64,000 nucleotides of DNA, from positions 124,001-188,000 of the forward strand of contig NZ_JABEND010000008.1 of the NCBI RefSeq assembly GCF_013002705.1, written 5' to 3'. The notes beneath the pieces were generated by a model, which was not told where the DNA came from, ran no database searches, and saw nothing but the letters and a program-made list of their open reading frames with translations. The translations under genes and the position numbers were made by a program. The stretch's first letter is position 1. Each line of letters begins with the position of its first letter. This document shows positions 45,008-53,630 of this stretch, in pieces. The stretch comes from Nakamurella aerolata (GTDB taxonomy: Bacteria > Actinomycetota > Actinomycetes > Mycobacteriales > Nakamurellaceae).

Positions 45008-45052
45008 AGGATTACTGGCACCGACTCAACAAGAAGGGAAGGCAGGAGCTTC

Positions 45053-46471
45053 ATGACGGCCGGCATCATCACCGGAACTGCCGGCGACGCGGCAGGGGTC
45101 AACGGCGAGGGCCAGGATCGGGCGGACCGCCGCTACGACAGGCAGCCACCGCAAGACCTACCGGCCGAGCAGTCGGTGCTGGGCGGCATGTTGCTGAGCA
45201 AGGACGCCATCGCCGATGTGGTTGAGTCGCTGCGGGTCTCCGACTTCTACAAGCCGGCCCACTCGCTGATCTTCGACGCGGTGCTCGACCTGTACGCCAA
45301 GGGCGAGCCGGCCGACCCGATCACCGTCTCCGCCGAACTCGACCGCAACGGCCAACTGGCCAGGGCCGGCGGCGCCACCTACCTGCACCACCTGACGTCA
45401 ACGGTGCCGACCGCCGCCAACGCCGGCTACTACGCGCAGATCGTCGCCGAGAAGGCCATCCTGCGGCGGCTGGTGTCGGCCGGCACCACCATCGTGCAGC
45501 TCGGCTACGGCGGCGCCGCCGGCGAGCTGGGCGGCGGCGAGGTGGACGAGATCGTCGACCGGGCGCAGGCCGAGATCTACGAGGTCACCGAGCGGCGCAC
45601 CGCCGAGGACTACGTCCTGCTGGAAACCCTGCTGCAGCCGACGCTGGACGAGATCGACGCCATCGCCGCCAACGGCGGTACCGCGTCCGGAATCCCCACC
45701 GGCTACACCGATCTCGACGCGCTCACCAACGGCCTGCACCCCGGTCAGATGGTGATCGTCGCCGGCCGGCCGGGCATGGGAAAGTCCACCGTCGGCATGG
45801 ACATGGCCCGCACCGCCGCCATCAAACACCAACTCACCACCGTGTTCTTCTCGCTGGAGATGAGCCGCAACGACCTCACCATGCGGCTGCTGTCGGCGGA
45901 GGCCGAGGTCAAGTTCTCGTCGATGCGCGGCGGCGCGATGACCGACCGCGACTGGCAACGGATCATGAAGCGGATGGGCGACATCTCCGAGGCGCCGCTG
46001 TTCATCGACGACAGCCCCAACATGACGATCATGGAGATCCGCGCCAAGGCCCGCCGACTCAAGCAGCGGCACGATCTGAAGCTGATCGTCGTCGACTATC
46101 TGCAGCTGATGACGTCCGGCAAGAAGGTGGAGTCGCGGCAGCAGGAGGTCAGCGAGTTCTCCCGGCAGATGAAGCTGCTGGCCAAAGAACTCGAGGTGCC
46201 GGTGGTGGCGCTGTCCCAGCTGAACCGCGGCCCCGAGCAGCGCACCGACAAGCGGCCGATGATCTCCGACCTGCGCGAGTCCGGCTCGCTGGAGCAGGAC
46301 GCCGACGTGGTGATCCTGGTGCACCGGCCGGACGCCTACGACTCCGAAGACCCGCGCGCCGGCGAGGCCGACCTGATCGTCGCCAAGCACCGCAACGGCG
46401 AGACCCGCACCATCCCGGTGGCGTCCAAGCTGCACCTGATGCACTTCGCCGATCTCGCCCCGGCGATGTAG
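45053..46471 (+). CDS. dnaB: Replicative DNA helicase
   Basis: 472-residue hexameric 5'-3' helicase that opens the replication fork. N-terminal DnaB domain from LPAEQSVLGGMLLSKDAIAD, RecA-like core with Walker A GRPGMGKST (238-246), LTTVFFSLEMSRNDLTMRLL, Walker B LIVVDYLQLM and PVVALSQLNRGPEQR. No intein interrupts the gene. AGGAG is 7 nt before the ATG. It follows the rpsF-ssb-rpsR-rplI operon as in mycobacteria, but four other genes lie between. Confidence 0.96.
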   Translation: MTAGIITGTAGDAAGVNGEGQDRADRRYDRQPPQDLPAEQSVLGGMLLSKDAIADVVESLRVSDFYKPAHSLIFDAVLDLYAKGEPADPITVSAELDRNGQLARAGGATYLHHLTSTVPTAANAGYYAQIVAEKAILRRLVSAGTTIVQLGYGGAAGELGGGEVDEIVDRAQAEIYEVTERRTAEDYVLLETLLQPTLDEIDAIAANGGTASGIPTGYTDLDALTNGLHPGQMVIVAGRPGMGKSTVGMDMARTAAIKHQLTTVFFSLEMSRNDLTMRLLSAEAEVKFSSMRGGAMTDRDWQRIMKRMGDISEAPLFIDDSPNMTIMEIRAKARRLKQRHDLKLIVVDYLQLMTSGKKVESRQQEVSEFSRQMKLLAKELEVPVVALSQLNRGPEQRTDKRPMISDLRESGSLEQDADVVILVHRPDAYDSEDPRAGEADLIVAKHRNGETRTIPVASKLHLMHFADLAPAM

Positions 46472-46530
46472 CCGAGCGCCGAGGTCAACCCCCTCCCCGA
46501 TTCCCAGGTTCCCAACCCTGTCCCGGGCAG

Positions 46531-46625
46531 ATCACAGCTCAGTTTGCGCATCACAGCTCAGTTTGCACATCACAGCTGCGCTGGTCGGCGAACCCAGCTG
46601 TGACGTGCAAACACAGCTGTGATCC
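46531..46625. repeat. Dispersed palindromic repeat, copy B
   Basis: Left side has two full tandem copies of a 19-bp unit (46531-46549 ATCACAGCTCAGTTTGCGC; 46550-46568 identical but for one base) and a third partial copy; right side has the unit inverted (GTGCAAACACAGCTGTGAT and a partial). It lies 60 bp after dnaB. Copies A and C are at 17299 and 52040. Confidence 0.8.
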
Positions 46626-46839
46626 GCCGGGCCGGCCGCCGGGGCGGGCGCAGCTAGAGCCGTCCGCACCGCCAGCGCCGCCCGTACCCGCCCGATCTCC
46701 AGCGCCGCACGCACCCCACCCGGTCGCCACCGGAGCCGCACTCCCCGCCCAGCGCCACACGCACCGCTCCGATCGCGGAGTATTCGGCCTTCTAGCAACT
46801 TCCCTAGCGTCGCCTAGCGAGCGCCATCGCCGGAACAAA

Positions 46840-46881
46840 AGCCACGGTCCTCGCATCCGGCGGGGTGCGAGGACCGTGGCT
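46840..46881. terminator. Terminator of the DUF4185-type gene
   Basis: Perfect 16-bp inverted repeat, AGCCACGGTCCTCGCA (46840-46855) and TGCGAGGACCGTGGCT (46866-46881), preceded on the plus strand by AAA (T-run on the minus strand). It lies 26 bp past the minus-strand gene stop. The rest of the 435-bp gap holds repeat copy B and GC-rich filler. Confidence 0.85.
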
Positions 46882-46906
46882 GACGGGGACTAGACCAGCG
46901 CGGCGA

Positions 46907-49204
46907 TCAGCGGACCGCCACCGATACGTCGTCCAGCTGGAAGATCGCGTCGCCGCCGTCGGCGGAGTAGCCGGTCACCACGGTCGCTGTGGTGACGCCG
47001 GCCGGCACGGTGACGCTGTGCTGGTACTGCCGGTACTCGCCGTTGCTGGTGGTGAGCTTGGCAATGTTTTCGCCGCCGTCCCAGCGCAACCCGAGGTAGG
47101 CGGTGGTGACCGGGTCGAAGGTGCGGATCCAGGCGCTCACGTCAATGGTGCTGCCCGGCGTGACGGCGATGGTCTGCTCCACGTACTGCGGGCCGAGGGC
47201 CTCCTGGGTGCGCACCCAGGCGTTGCGTTTTCCGGTGCGGGAGCAGCAGCCGTTGTCGATGCCGTGCGGGGCGGTGCCGCGGAAGGTCCAGGCCTCGCCG
47301 TAGCCGCCGGTGTTCTCGAACCCGCCGTCGATCAGCTGCCCGGCGCGGTGCCCGACGCTGATCTCGGCGATCGACGAGTAGCGGTGGTCGCCACCCGGTG
47401 CGCCGACGATGCGGATCCCGTCGCCGGTGACGGGCGGGAACTGCACCGTGTAGGTGGCGTTGGTGCCGTCGGCGGCGCCCGGCTTGAACGGCGTGGTGTA
47501 CAGCGCGCCGGGCACGTTCTTCCACACGCCGTCCTCGCGGTACTGCACCCGCGGGGCCGCGACGAACCAGCCACCGTCGGCGGCCGGGGTTCCGGTGGTG
47601 AAGGTGAGCTGGTTCATCCGGCGGGACTGCGGCCAGGTGTATCCCCAGAACGATTCGTTCTTGATCTCACCGTCGTAGTCGTCGATGGAACCGGTGCTCA
47701 CGCCGTCGTTCAGCGCGGCGAGGCTGGCCTGCCGCACCGACCGGGAAATCGGCTGGGTGCCGGGGTCGCGGGCCAGGTTGGCGTCGGACGGTGCCGGGTT
47801 GGCTACCCCGTCCTGCGCCGGTTCCAGCTGCACCTTGCGCAGCGCGAACGAGTAGCCGATCTGACCTGGGCAGCAGCGATTGCTTTGCAGCCACATGGTT
47901 TTCCCGTCGGCGGAGATGAACTTGGACGGGAAGGTGGTGCCGTAGCCGCCGTACTGCACGGCCCGGTCGTCGAACGAGGTGAAGTTCTGGTCGGCCATCC
48001 GGCTCCACGGGCCCCACGGGGTGTCGGACTCGTAGAAGTGGTAGTTGAACTCGGACCAGCTGGTGTAGATGTACTTGCCCAGCGCCTTGTTGTAGACCAC
48101 ACCGCCCTGGCTGATCACCGAAAGCCCTTCGCCGTCACCGCCGTTGAAGGTCAGCGGGTAGTCGCGGCGGGTGTCCCGCAGCACCGACTTCTTGTCGGAG
48201 ATGCGCTTGCTCCAGGTGGGCGTGGTGCCGTCGGCGCGGTAGCCGGAGAAGAACTGCCAGGCGAGGCGCTGCTGCACCTTGTCTTTCGGCACCCTGGCCA
48301 GGAACACGTCCTGCGGGTCCGGCACGGTGTTGAACGGCGGGGGCGATTCGCGCCAGTTGCCGTCGAGACCGTAGGCGTAGACGTACTTGTCGCCTTCGTC
48401 CGGGCTGCTGGCATCGCCGCCGCCCTTGCCGTAGTCGGCGAACCAGATGGTGGTGAAGACGTGGTCGGGGAACATCGGCGCGCGCTTGTCCCAGGTCCAG
48501 GTCTTGCCGCCGTCGGTGGATTTGACGATGGTGGCGGCCGGCGCCTGGTCGAAGTTGATCGCCAGGTCTTGCACGGCCAGGTACAGGGTGTTGCCGACGC
48601 AGGTCATGCCGGTGGGTTTGCGGGTGAACCCGCCCTTGGTCCACACCTGGCTGACACCGTCGGCGGTGGCGGTGTTGCTGCCGCTGAGATTGTTGACGTC
48701 GCCGGTGATTCTTGCGGTGCCGACGTCGACGAAAGTGTTGGCCGGCGCGAAGCCGGCGCCGTCACCCCAGGCCGCGTAGACGGCGTCGTCGGCGGCCCAG
48801 CAGTTCGGCCACAGGTCGCCCTCCGACTTGGTGACAACGCTGTTGCGGTAAGGGATGTCGATGGTGCCGATCCAGTCGCTGGGCGGCGGCACATCGGGCA
48901 GCGCCGCGGGGGCGGCCGGCTTCGCGGCGGCCCCCGCTGCCTGCTGGGCTCCGATGCCGACACGATCGTTCATCACGGCTCGCTTCGCTTCGAGTGAGTT
49001 CTGGCCGGTGGCGCTGCGGGAGCCGCGCGGGGGCGCTGACGAGTCGGGCGGAGCCGGTGGCGCCGCGAGCGCCGCGCCCGCACCGGCATGCGCCTGCGGG
49101 GCGGCGCCGACGGCGGGGCTGACGGTGGTGCTGACCAGGGCGAGGGCCGCCAGCGCCGCTGACGCGGCGAGCGGACGTGACCAACGACGACGAACCGGTT
49201 TCAT
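46907..49204 (-). CDS. Secreted DUF4185-type propeller protein with C-terminal carbohydrate-binding-like domain
   Basis: 765 residues. Signal peptide (to about AVGAAPQAHA), a low-complexity Ala/Pro tract, then a five-bladed-propeller-like region (about 110-440) with IVKSTDGGKTWTWDKRAPMF, YVYAYGLDGNWRESPPP and YIYTSWSEFNYHFYESDTPW, followed by a discoidin/CBM-like C-terminal half (WGYTWPQSRRMNQLTFTTG; LIDGGFENTGGYGEAWTF). DUF4185 members have been shown to be endo-D-arabinanases (GH183); the link here rests on fold-level resemblance. ATG at 49204 has GAAGG at proper spacing; ATG at 49213 would touch it. Confidence 0.65.
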   Translation of the reverse strand: MKPVRRRWSRPLAASAALAALALVSTTVSPAVGAAPQAHAGAGAALAAPPAPPDSSAPPRGSRSATGQNSLEAKRAVMNDRVGIGAQQAAGAAAKPAAPAALPDVPPPSDWIGTIDIPYRNSVVTKSEGDLWPNCWAADDAVYAAWGDGAGFAPANTFVDVGTARITGDVNNLSGSNTATADGVSQVWTKGGFTRKPTGMTCVGNTLYLAVQDLAINFDQAPAATIVKSTDGGKTWTWDKRAPMFPDHVFTTIWFADYGKGGGDASSPDEGDKYVYAYGLDGNWRESPPPFNTVPDPQDVFLARVPKDKVQQRLAWQFFSGYRADGTTPTWSKRISDKKSVLRDTRRDYPLTFNGGDGEGLSVISQGGVVYNKALGKYIYTSWSEFNYHFYESDTPWGPWSRMADQNFTSFDDRAVQYGGYGTTFPSKFISADGKTMWLQSNRCCPGQIGYSFALRKVQLEPAQDGVANPAPSDANLARDPGTQPISRSVRQASLAALNDGVSTGSIDDYDGEIKNESFWGYTWPQSRRMNQLTFTTGTPAADGGWFVAAPRVQYREDGVWKNVPGALYTTPFKPGAADGTNATYTVQFPPVTGDGIRIVGAPGGDHRYSSIAEISVGHRAGQLIDGGFENTGGYGEAWTFRGTAPHGIDNGCCSRTGKRNAWVRTQEALGPQYVEQTIAVTPGSTIDVSAWIRTFDPVTTAYLGLRWDGGENIAKLTTSNGEYRQYQHSVTVPAGVTTATVVTGYSADGGDAIFQLDDVSVAVR

Positions 49205-49410
49205 GACGCGCATCCTTCGCTTCTCGATGGAGCGGGGCAGACATCCACGAGCCGATTCGGCGCCGGGCCGGCACTGGCTCGGAAGCCTTACCGTAGCGAG
49301 CCGTCATCGAGAAATCGATACCCTGCGCGGAGAATCTAGTACCCGGTGCAGGATCTACGCCCATCACCTCAACCGATCGGCACACCAAGAACGGCGAATC
49401 GGGCACGGTC

Positions 49411-49486
49411 GGGCCCTTCGGCACAGTGCACCGACACACAGCATCGGCACACAGCCGGGCCCTTCGGCACAGTGCACCGACACACA
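49411..49486. repeat. 30-bp direct repeat upstream of the DUF4185-type gene
   Basis: The same 30 bases, starting GGGCCCTTCGGCACAGTGCA, occur at 49411-49440 and 49457-49486. They lie about 200 bp upstream of the minus-strand gene start in a 368-bp gap that holds nothing else recognisable. The repeat unit includes GTGCAC. Confidence 0.8.
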
Positions 49487-49572
49487 TAGCACCCGCGTGG
49501 GCCGGTGATCGGGCCGGTGATTGGGCGTTCCGGGCGGCTCTGGCCAGCGTGGAACGTACCGGCAGCCGCCGG

Positions 49573-50907
49573 TTACCGGTCGAAGACGGCGTCCACCTCG
49601 GGTGAGGCGCGCCGGTAGCCATCGAGCAGCGCCTTGCCGGTGTTCACCGAATCGACCAGCGGGTGCAGCGAGAAGGCCTCCCAGGCCGCTGCCGCCGAGC
49701 CGGTGTTGACCGCCTCGATCACCAGCCGCTCCACCGCCTTGACCGACTGCATCAGGCCGAGCATGTGACCCTTGGCCGGTGGAACCGGTTGCGGCACAGG
49801 GCCGTTCGCTCCGACGATGCACGGCGTCTCCACCACCGCGTCGGCGTCGAGGCCGACCCCGCCGCCGGCCCGCAGGTTCAGGATCATGGTCGACTCCCGG
49901 CCCCGTGACACCGCCTCCATGATGTCGAGCGCGACCCCCTCGTACCCGCCACCGGCGACGTCAGCGGCATCGCGCTGCTCGCCCTCGGCCCGGCTCTCCC
50001 GCATGTAGGTGGCCTCGCGGTCGGCCCGCACCCGCTGCCAGGTGGCGAGGGCATGGTCGGGATGCTTGGCGACGTCGTCGTAGAAGTCGTGCTGCTGCTC
50101 CAACAGGTACTCGCCGCGGGTCTGCTCCGCACCACGGATCGAGGCCAGCGCCTCGCGGGTGTAGTAGTAGTAGTACAGGTACTCATTCGGCATGGCGCCC
50201 AACGCTTGCAGCCATTGCGGACCGAACAGCCGGCCCTCCTCCAGCTGCTCCAGCCGGGCCGCATCGGCCAGCAGCTCGGGCAGCCGGTTGCTACCGCCGG
50301 ACTCCAGCCCGCGCAGCCAGCCGAGGTGGTTCAGGCCGACGTAGTCGATCGTGGTGCTCGCCGGGTCGAGCCGCAGCGCATGCATGGCCCTGCGCGCCAA
50401 CCCGATCGGCGAATCACAGATGCCGACCACCCGGTCACCGAGAATCGGCTGCAGCGCCTCGGTGACGATGCCGGCCGGGTTGGTGAAGTTGATGAACCAG
50501 GCGCCCGGCGCGTGCTGGGTGGTGGCCCTGGCGATCTCCAACGCCACCGGAACCGTGCGCAGTGCGTAGGCCAGCCCACCAGGTCCGGTGGTCTCCTGCC
50601 CGAGAACGCCAAGATCAAGCGCCACCCGCTCGTCGATGGTGCGGCCGCGCAGCCCGCCGACGCGGATCGCCGAGAAGACGAAATCGGCCCCGCGCAACGC
50701 TTCTGCCAGTTCGGTGCTGGCGCTCAGCCGCGGCGCGGTGGCCACCCCAGCGGCCTGTTGTTCCAGCACCGCCGTCACCGCCTTGAGCCGGCCGGCGCCG
50801 GTGTCGTACAGCGCTACCTCGGTGACCGGCCCGTCCGGGTCGGCCAACAACGCGCCGTACACCAGCGGTACCCGAAACCCGCCCCCGCCAAGGATTGTCA
50901 GCTTCAT
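49573..50907 (-). CDS. GH4-family glycosidase (6-phospho-beta-glucosidase type)
   Basis: 444 residues. NAD-binding ILGGGGFRVP at the start, GH4 metal-site Cys164 (VGICDSPIGL) and His194 (GLNHLGWLRG), and NFTNPAGIVTEAL. GH4 enzymes use NAD+ and Mn2+ to cleave glycosides by a redox mechanism; members of this branch act on 6-phospho-beta-glucosides or related sugars. No PTS gene is present, so phosphate would come from the PfkB kinase or the enzyme may use free disaccharide. Its ATG overlaps the stop of the DeoR gene upstream. Confidence 0.88.
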   Translation of the reverse strand: MKLTILGGGGFRVPLVYGALLADPDGPVTEVALYDTGAGRLKAVTAVLEQQAAGVATAPRLSASTELAEALRGADFVFSAIRVGGLRGRTIDERVALDLGVLGQETTGPGGLAYALRTVPVALEIARATTQHAPGAWFINFTNPAGIVTEALQPILGDRVVGICDSPIGLARRAMHALRLDPASTTIDYVGLNHLGWLRGLESGGSNRLPELLADAARLEQLEEGRLFGPQWLQALGAMPNEYLYYYYYTREALASIRGAEQTRGEYLLEQQHDFYDDVAKHPDHALATWQRVRADREATYMRESRAEGEQRDAADVAGGGYEGVALDIMEAVSRGRESTMILNLRAGGGVGLDADAVVETPCIVGANGPVPQPVPPAKGHMLGLMQSVKAVERLVIEAVNTGSAAAAWEAFSLHPLVDSVNTGKALLDGYRRASPEVDAVFDR

Positions 50908-51689
50908 GCGGCCTCTCCGATAGTTCTCACGTCAACCTCGACACCCAACTCGCGGCACAGCGCCAGGATCGCCGGGTCCGCGGACGCGGTGGTGACCAGC
51001 ACCTGCACGTCCCGCACATCAAGTACCCGAAGGGTTCCGGTGCCTGGCAGCTTGTTGCCGTCGGCCACCAGCACCACCTCGCGGGCCGCTGCCACCAACG
51101 CCCGCTTCGCCGGCACCTCGACAAAGGTGGAATCCAGCACCTGCCCAGCGGTGTCGACCCCGCTGGTACCGATGAACGCCTGATCCACCCGCAGCTGCCG
51201 CAACGCGTCCTCGGTGAGCACACCGACCATCGAGCGGTACGCGCGCCGCACCAGCCCACCCAGCAGGATCAGCTCGACGGACTCGTCGTCACGCAATTCA
51301 TCAAGCACCGCAAGGCTATTGGTGACAACGGTGACCGGGCGGCCACGCAACTCGCGGGCCAGCAACTGGGTGGTGGTGCCGATGTCGAGCGCGACCACCT
51401 CGCCGTCGCGCACCCTGGCGGCAGCGGCCCTCGCCACAATCAGCTTCTCGTCCTGGTCGGCCTTGGCGACCGTCGCGAACGGCCGCGCGGTGTCGGCGTC
51501 CGGCAACAGATGCGCGGGCAAAGCAGCCCCGCCGTGCACCCTTGCCAGCACACCGGCCCTGTCGAGCTGGTGCAGGTCGCGCCGAATGGTGGACGGCGAC
51601 ACCGCCAGCTCACTCGACAACTGCTCGACCGACACCACGCCGCCGGAGCGGACCCGCTCCAGGATCCGGCTGTGTCGCTGCACCTTCAT
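50904..51689 (-). CDS. DeoR/GlpR-family regulator
   Basis: 261 residues. N-terminal winged helix with the DeoR signature VSVEQLSSELAVSPSTIRRD and LHQLDRAGVLARVHGGA, then a sugar-phosphate isomerase-like sensor domain (VALDIGTTTQLLARELRG, VTVVTNSLAVLDELRD, FIGTSGVDTAG). It senses a phosphorylated sugar and controls the locus. Operon DeoR-GH4 is divergent from the PfkB-ABC operon. Palindromes at 51890 and 52318 are likely targets. Confidence 0.9.
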   Translation of the reverse strand: MKVQRHSRILERVRSGGVVSVEQLSSELAVSPSTIRRDLHQLDRAGVLARVHGGAALPAHLLPDADTARPFATVAKADQDEKLIVARAAAARVRDGEVVALDIGTTTQLLARELRGRPVTVVTNSLAVLDELRDDESVELILLGGLVRRAYRSMVGVLTEDALRQLRVDQAFIGTSGVDTAGQVLDSTFVEVPAKRALVAAAREVVLVADGNKLPGTGTLRVLDVRDVQVLVTTASADPAILALCRELGVEVDVRTIGEAA

Positions 51690-51889
51690 GATCGCTGCAC
51701 TCTCATGGCCGCCGCGCTCGCATGGGCTGCACCCTCATGGGTGGCGCTGTCATGGGCTGTGCTCGCATGGGCTGTGCGCTCATGGATGCTGCACCTGCTG
51801 GCCGCCGCACCCGCATCGCAGCACCCGCATCGCCGCGCCCGCGTTCCGGCCATGGCCGCTCACCTGTCACCCGGCGAGGCTATCAACGG

Positions 51890-51905
51890 TGAGCATTTTC
51901 GCTCA
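51890..51905. promoter_or_regulatory. DeoR operator candidate
   Basis: TGAGC-ATTTTC-GCTCA, a perfect 5-bp inverted repeat with AT-rich centre. DeoR-family sites in actinobacteria often contain TTTCGCTCA-like half sites. It lies 200 bp upstream of the DeoR start. Confidence 0.4.
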
Positions 51906-52039
51906 ATAGTTGTCGGCCAGCGTTTTCCGATGGCGCTGCGGGTGGGGTCGGGACGGGGTCGGGGTGTCTGGTCTCCGGTTGCCCTCGGGCTCGGGTCGCG
52001 CTCGTCCGGTTGGCAGCGCGGTTGACTCACCATCCCGGC

Positions 52040-52118
52040 ATCACAGCCGAGTTCGCGCGTCACAGCCGGATTCGTCGACGATCTCAGCGGTGACGTGCAA
52101 TCTCGGCTGTGATGTGCA
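52040..52118. repeat. Dispersed palindromic repeat, copy C
   Basis: Left: ATCACAGCCGAGTTCGCGCG then TCACAGCCGGA; right: GCGGTGACGTGCAA then TCTCGGCTGTGATGTGCA. Same plan as copies A and B. It lies between the divergent DeoR and PfkB genes. Confidence 0.75.
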
Positions 52119-52280
52119 CCCCTGACGCCCACCTGACGCCCCGCCGGACGCCCGCCGGACACCCGCGGCTGCGCCGGCTCGATGCCGGCCGGACGCCCAC
52201 CGGAACCTCGCCGATTCGACTCACCCGATCGTGGTGGTCCGACGGCGCGCCAGGCTCGCGGCGGTCGCGACGGACCCCGC

Positions 52281-52341
52281 CCCGAAGTCAAACCAAGCCA
52301 CTCCCGAAGTCAAAACTGAGCAAATCAACGCAAAACTGCTC
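52281..52341. promoter_or_regulatory. Direct and inverted repeats before the PfkB gene
   Basis: CCCGAAGTCAAA occurs at 52281 and 52303, 22 bp apart (two helix turns). Next come GAGCA (52318-52322) and TGCTC (52337-52341), an inverted pair that resembles the DeoR candidate at 51890. They lie just before the kinase start, where a repressor would act. Confidence 0.4.
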
Positions 52342-52368
52342 TTGCCATGCGCGCTCTCGCGCGTCACC

Positions 52369-53613
52369 ATGGTCACCGTGAGTGCCCCGTCCTTCGACCC
52401 GCTTGCCCATCTTCGCGACCCGGGGCGCCCGGACGATCCGGAGATCGACGTCTTCCTGCACGGCACCGTGTTCCTCGACATCATTTTCACCGGGCTGGGC
52501 CGGCTGCCCGACCCCGGCACCGAGGTGTGGGCCGAGGGCATGGGCTCGGGTCCTGGTGGCATCGCCAACCTGGCCGTCGGCGCCGCCCGGCTGGGGCTGC
52601 GCACCGCGCTGGGCGCCGCTTTCGGCGACGACGCCTACGGCGAGTTCTGCTGGCGCACCCTGGCCGACCAGGAACACATCGACCTGACGCACTCCGCGCG
52701 CTTCTCCGGCTGGCACTCGCCGGTCACCGTGTCCATCGCCACCGACGGCGACCGCCGGATGGTGACCCACGAGCACCCGCCGCCGGTGTCCGCCGACCAG
52801 ATGATCGGCACCCCACCGCGCGCCCGGGCGGTGCTGCTCGACCTCAACGTCGACCATCCACTCGGCGTCGGCGACCCGGAGCGCGGCTGGGCCGATACCG
52901 CGAAAGCCCAAGGGGCGCTGCTGTTCTCCGACATCGGCTGGGACGAGTCCGAGCGCTGGCCCACCCAGGTGCTCGATCAGCTGCAGCACGTCCACGCCTT
53001 CATGCCCAACGCCGCAGAGGCCATGGCGTACACCCGCGCCGATACCCCGCAGGACGCGCTGTACGCGATCGCCGACCGGGTCCCGCTCGCGGTGGTGACC
53101 AACGGCGCCAACGGGGCGCTGGCCATCGACAACACCACTGGCGAGGAGGTCTCGGTGCCGGCGTTGCGGGTGCCGGCGATCGACCCGACCGGCGCCGGCG
53201 ACGTCTTCGACGCCGCGGTGACCATGGGAACCCTCGCCGGCTGGCCGCTGGCTGACCGGCTCAACTTCGCCGCGCTGTGCTCGGCCCTTGCGGTGCAACA
53301 GTTCGGCGGCTCACTCGCCGCACCTGGCTGGGGCGACATCGCCGACTGGTGGCAGCACACCCGCGCCCGCAACGACGGGCACGCCGCGTCCCGGTCGCTG
53401 GCCCGCCGGTTCGCCTTCCTCGACGACATCGTCGGCAGCGTCCCGCGCACCGCCACCCGCCGCGCGACGGCTACCGTTGCTCAACTCTCCGATGCGTCCG
53501 CGCCCACCACCGTCGTGCCGGGAACTCCCACCGGACAAGCGAACTCGGCGGCGACCGACCAGGACGCCACTCAAGTCAACGAAGACGACCCCGTCACTGT
53601 CGACGGGAACTGA
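52369..53613 (+). CDS. PfkB-family carbohydrate kinase
   Basis: 414 residues. Ribokinase fold: GPGGIANLAVGAARLGLRTA near the N-terminus (substrate side) and the ATP/anion-hole motif DPTGAGDVFDAAV with catalytic Asp (last D) near residue 285. It phosphorylates a monosaccharide or nucleoside, probably the sugar brought in by the ABC importer downstream. The C-terminal 60 residues are a Thr/Ala-rich, disordered tail. ATG at 52369 or GTG at 52378; no clear ribosome site. First gene of the kinase-binding protein-permease-permease operon. Confidence 0.88.
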   Translation: MVTVSAPSFDPLAHLRDPGRPDDPEIDVFLHGTVFLDIIFTGLGRLPDPGTEVWAEGMGSGPGGIANLAVGAARLGLRTALGAAFGDDAYGEFCWRTLADQEHIDLTHSARFSGWHSPVTVSIATDGDRRMVTHEHPPPVSADQMIGTPPRARAVLLDLNVDHPLGVGDPERGWADTAKAQGALLFSDIGWDESERWPTQVLDQLQHVHAFMPNAAEAMAYTRADTPQDALYAIADRVPLAVVTNGANGALAIDNTTGEEVSVPALRVPAIDPTGAGDVFDAAVTMGTLAGWPLADRLNFAALCSALAVQQFGGSLAAPGWGDIADWWQHTRARNDGHAASRSLARRFAFLDDIVGSVPRTATRRATATVAQLSDASAPTTVVPGTPTGQANSAATDQDATQVNEDDPVTVDGN

Positions 53614-53630
53614 CACTGCCAGGAGGCATC

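Larger units (their letters stand above)
44415..45052. other. Intergenic region upstream of dnaB
   Basis: 638 bp with no credible gene. It holds two DnaA-box-like sites (44549-44557 and 44625-44633), a palindrome GGGAAA-CA-TTTCCC (44607-44620) and four 9-bp tandem repeats (44971-45007). It also carries the divergent promoters of dnaB and the repeat membrane protein. Confidence 0.6.
51690..52368. other. Divergent control region of the sugar locus
   Basis: 679 bp with no credible gene. Near the DeoR start there is a run of imperfect CATGGGCTGTG-like repeats (about 51700-51790). Further on lie a candidate operator (51890-51905), dispersed repeat copy C (52040-52118) and direct repeats before the PfkB gene (52281-52341). 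Confidence 0.55.

Noticed and set aside
45053-46471. Intein in dnaB, as in M. tuberculosis
   Set aside because: The helicase is of normal length and all core motifs are contiguous.
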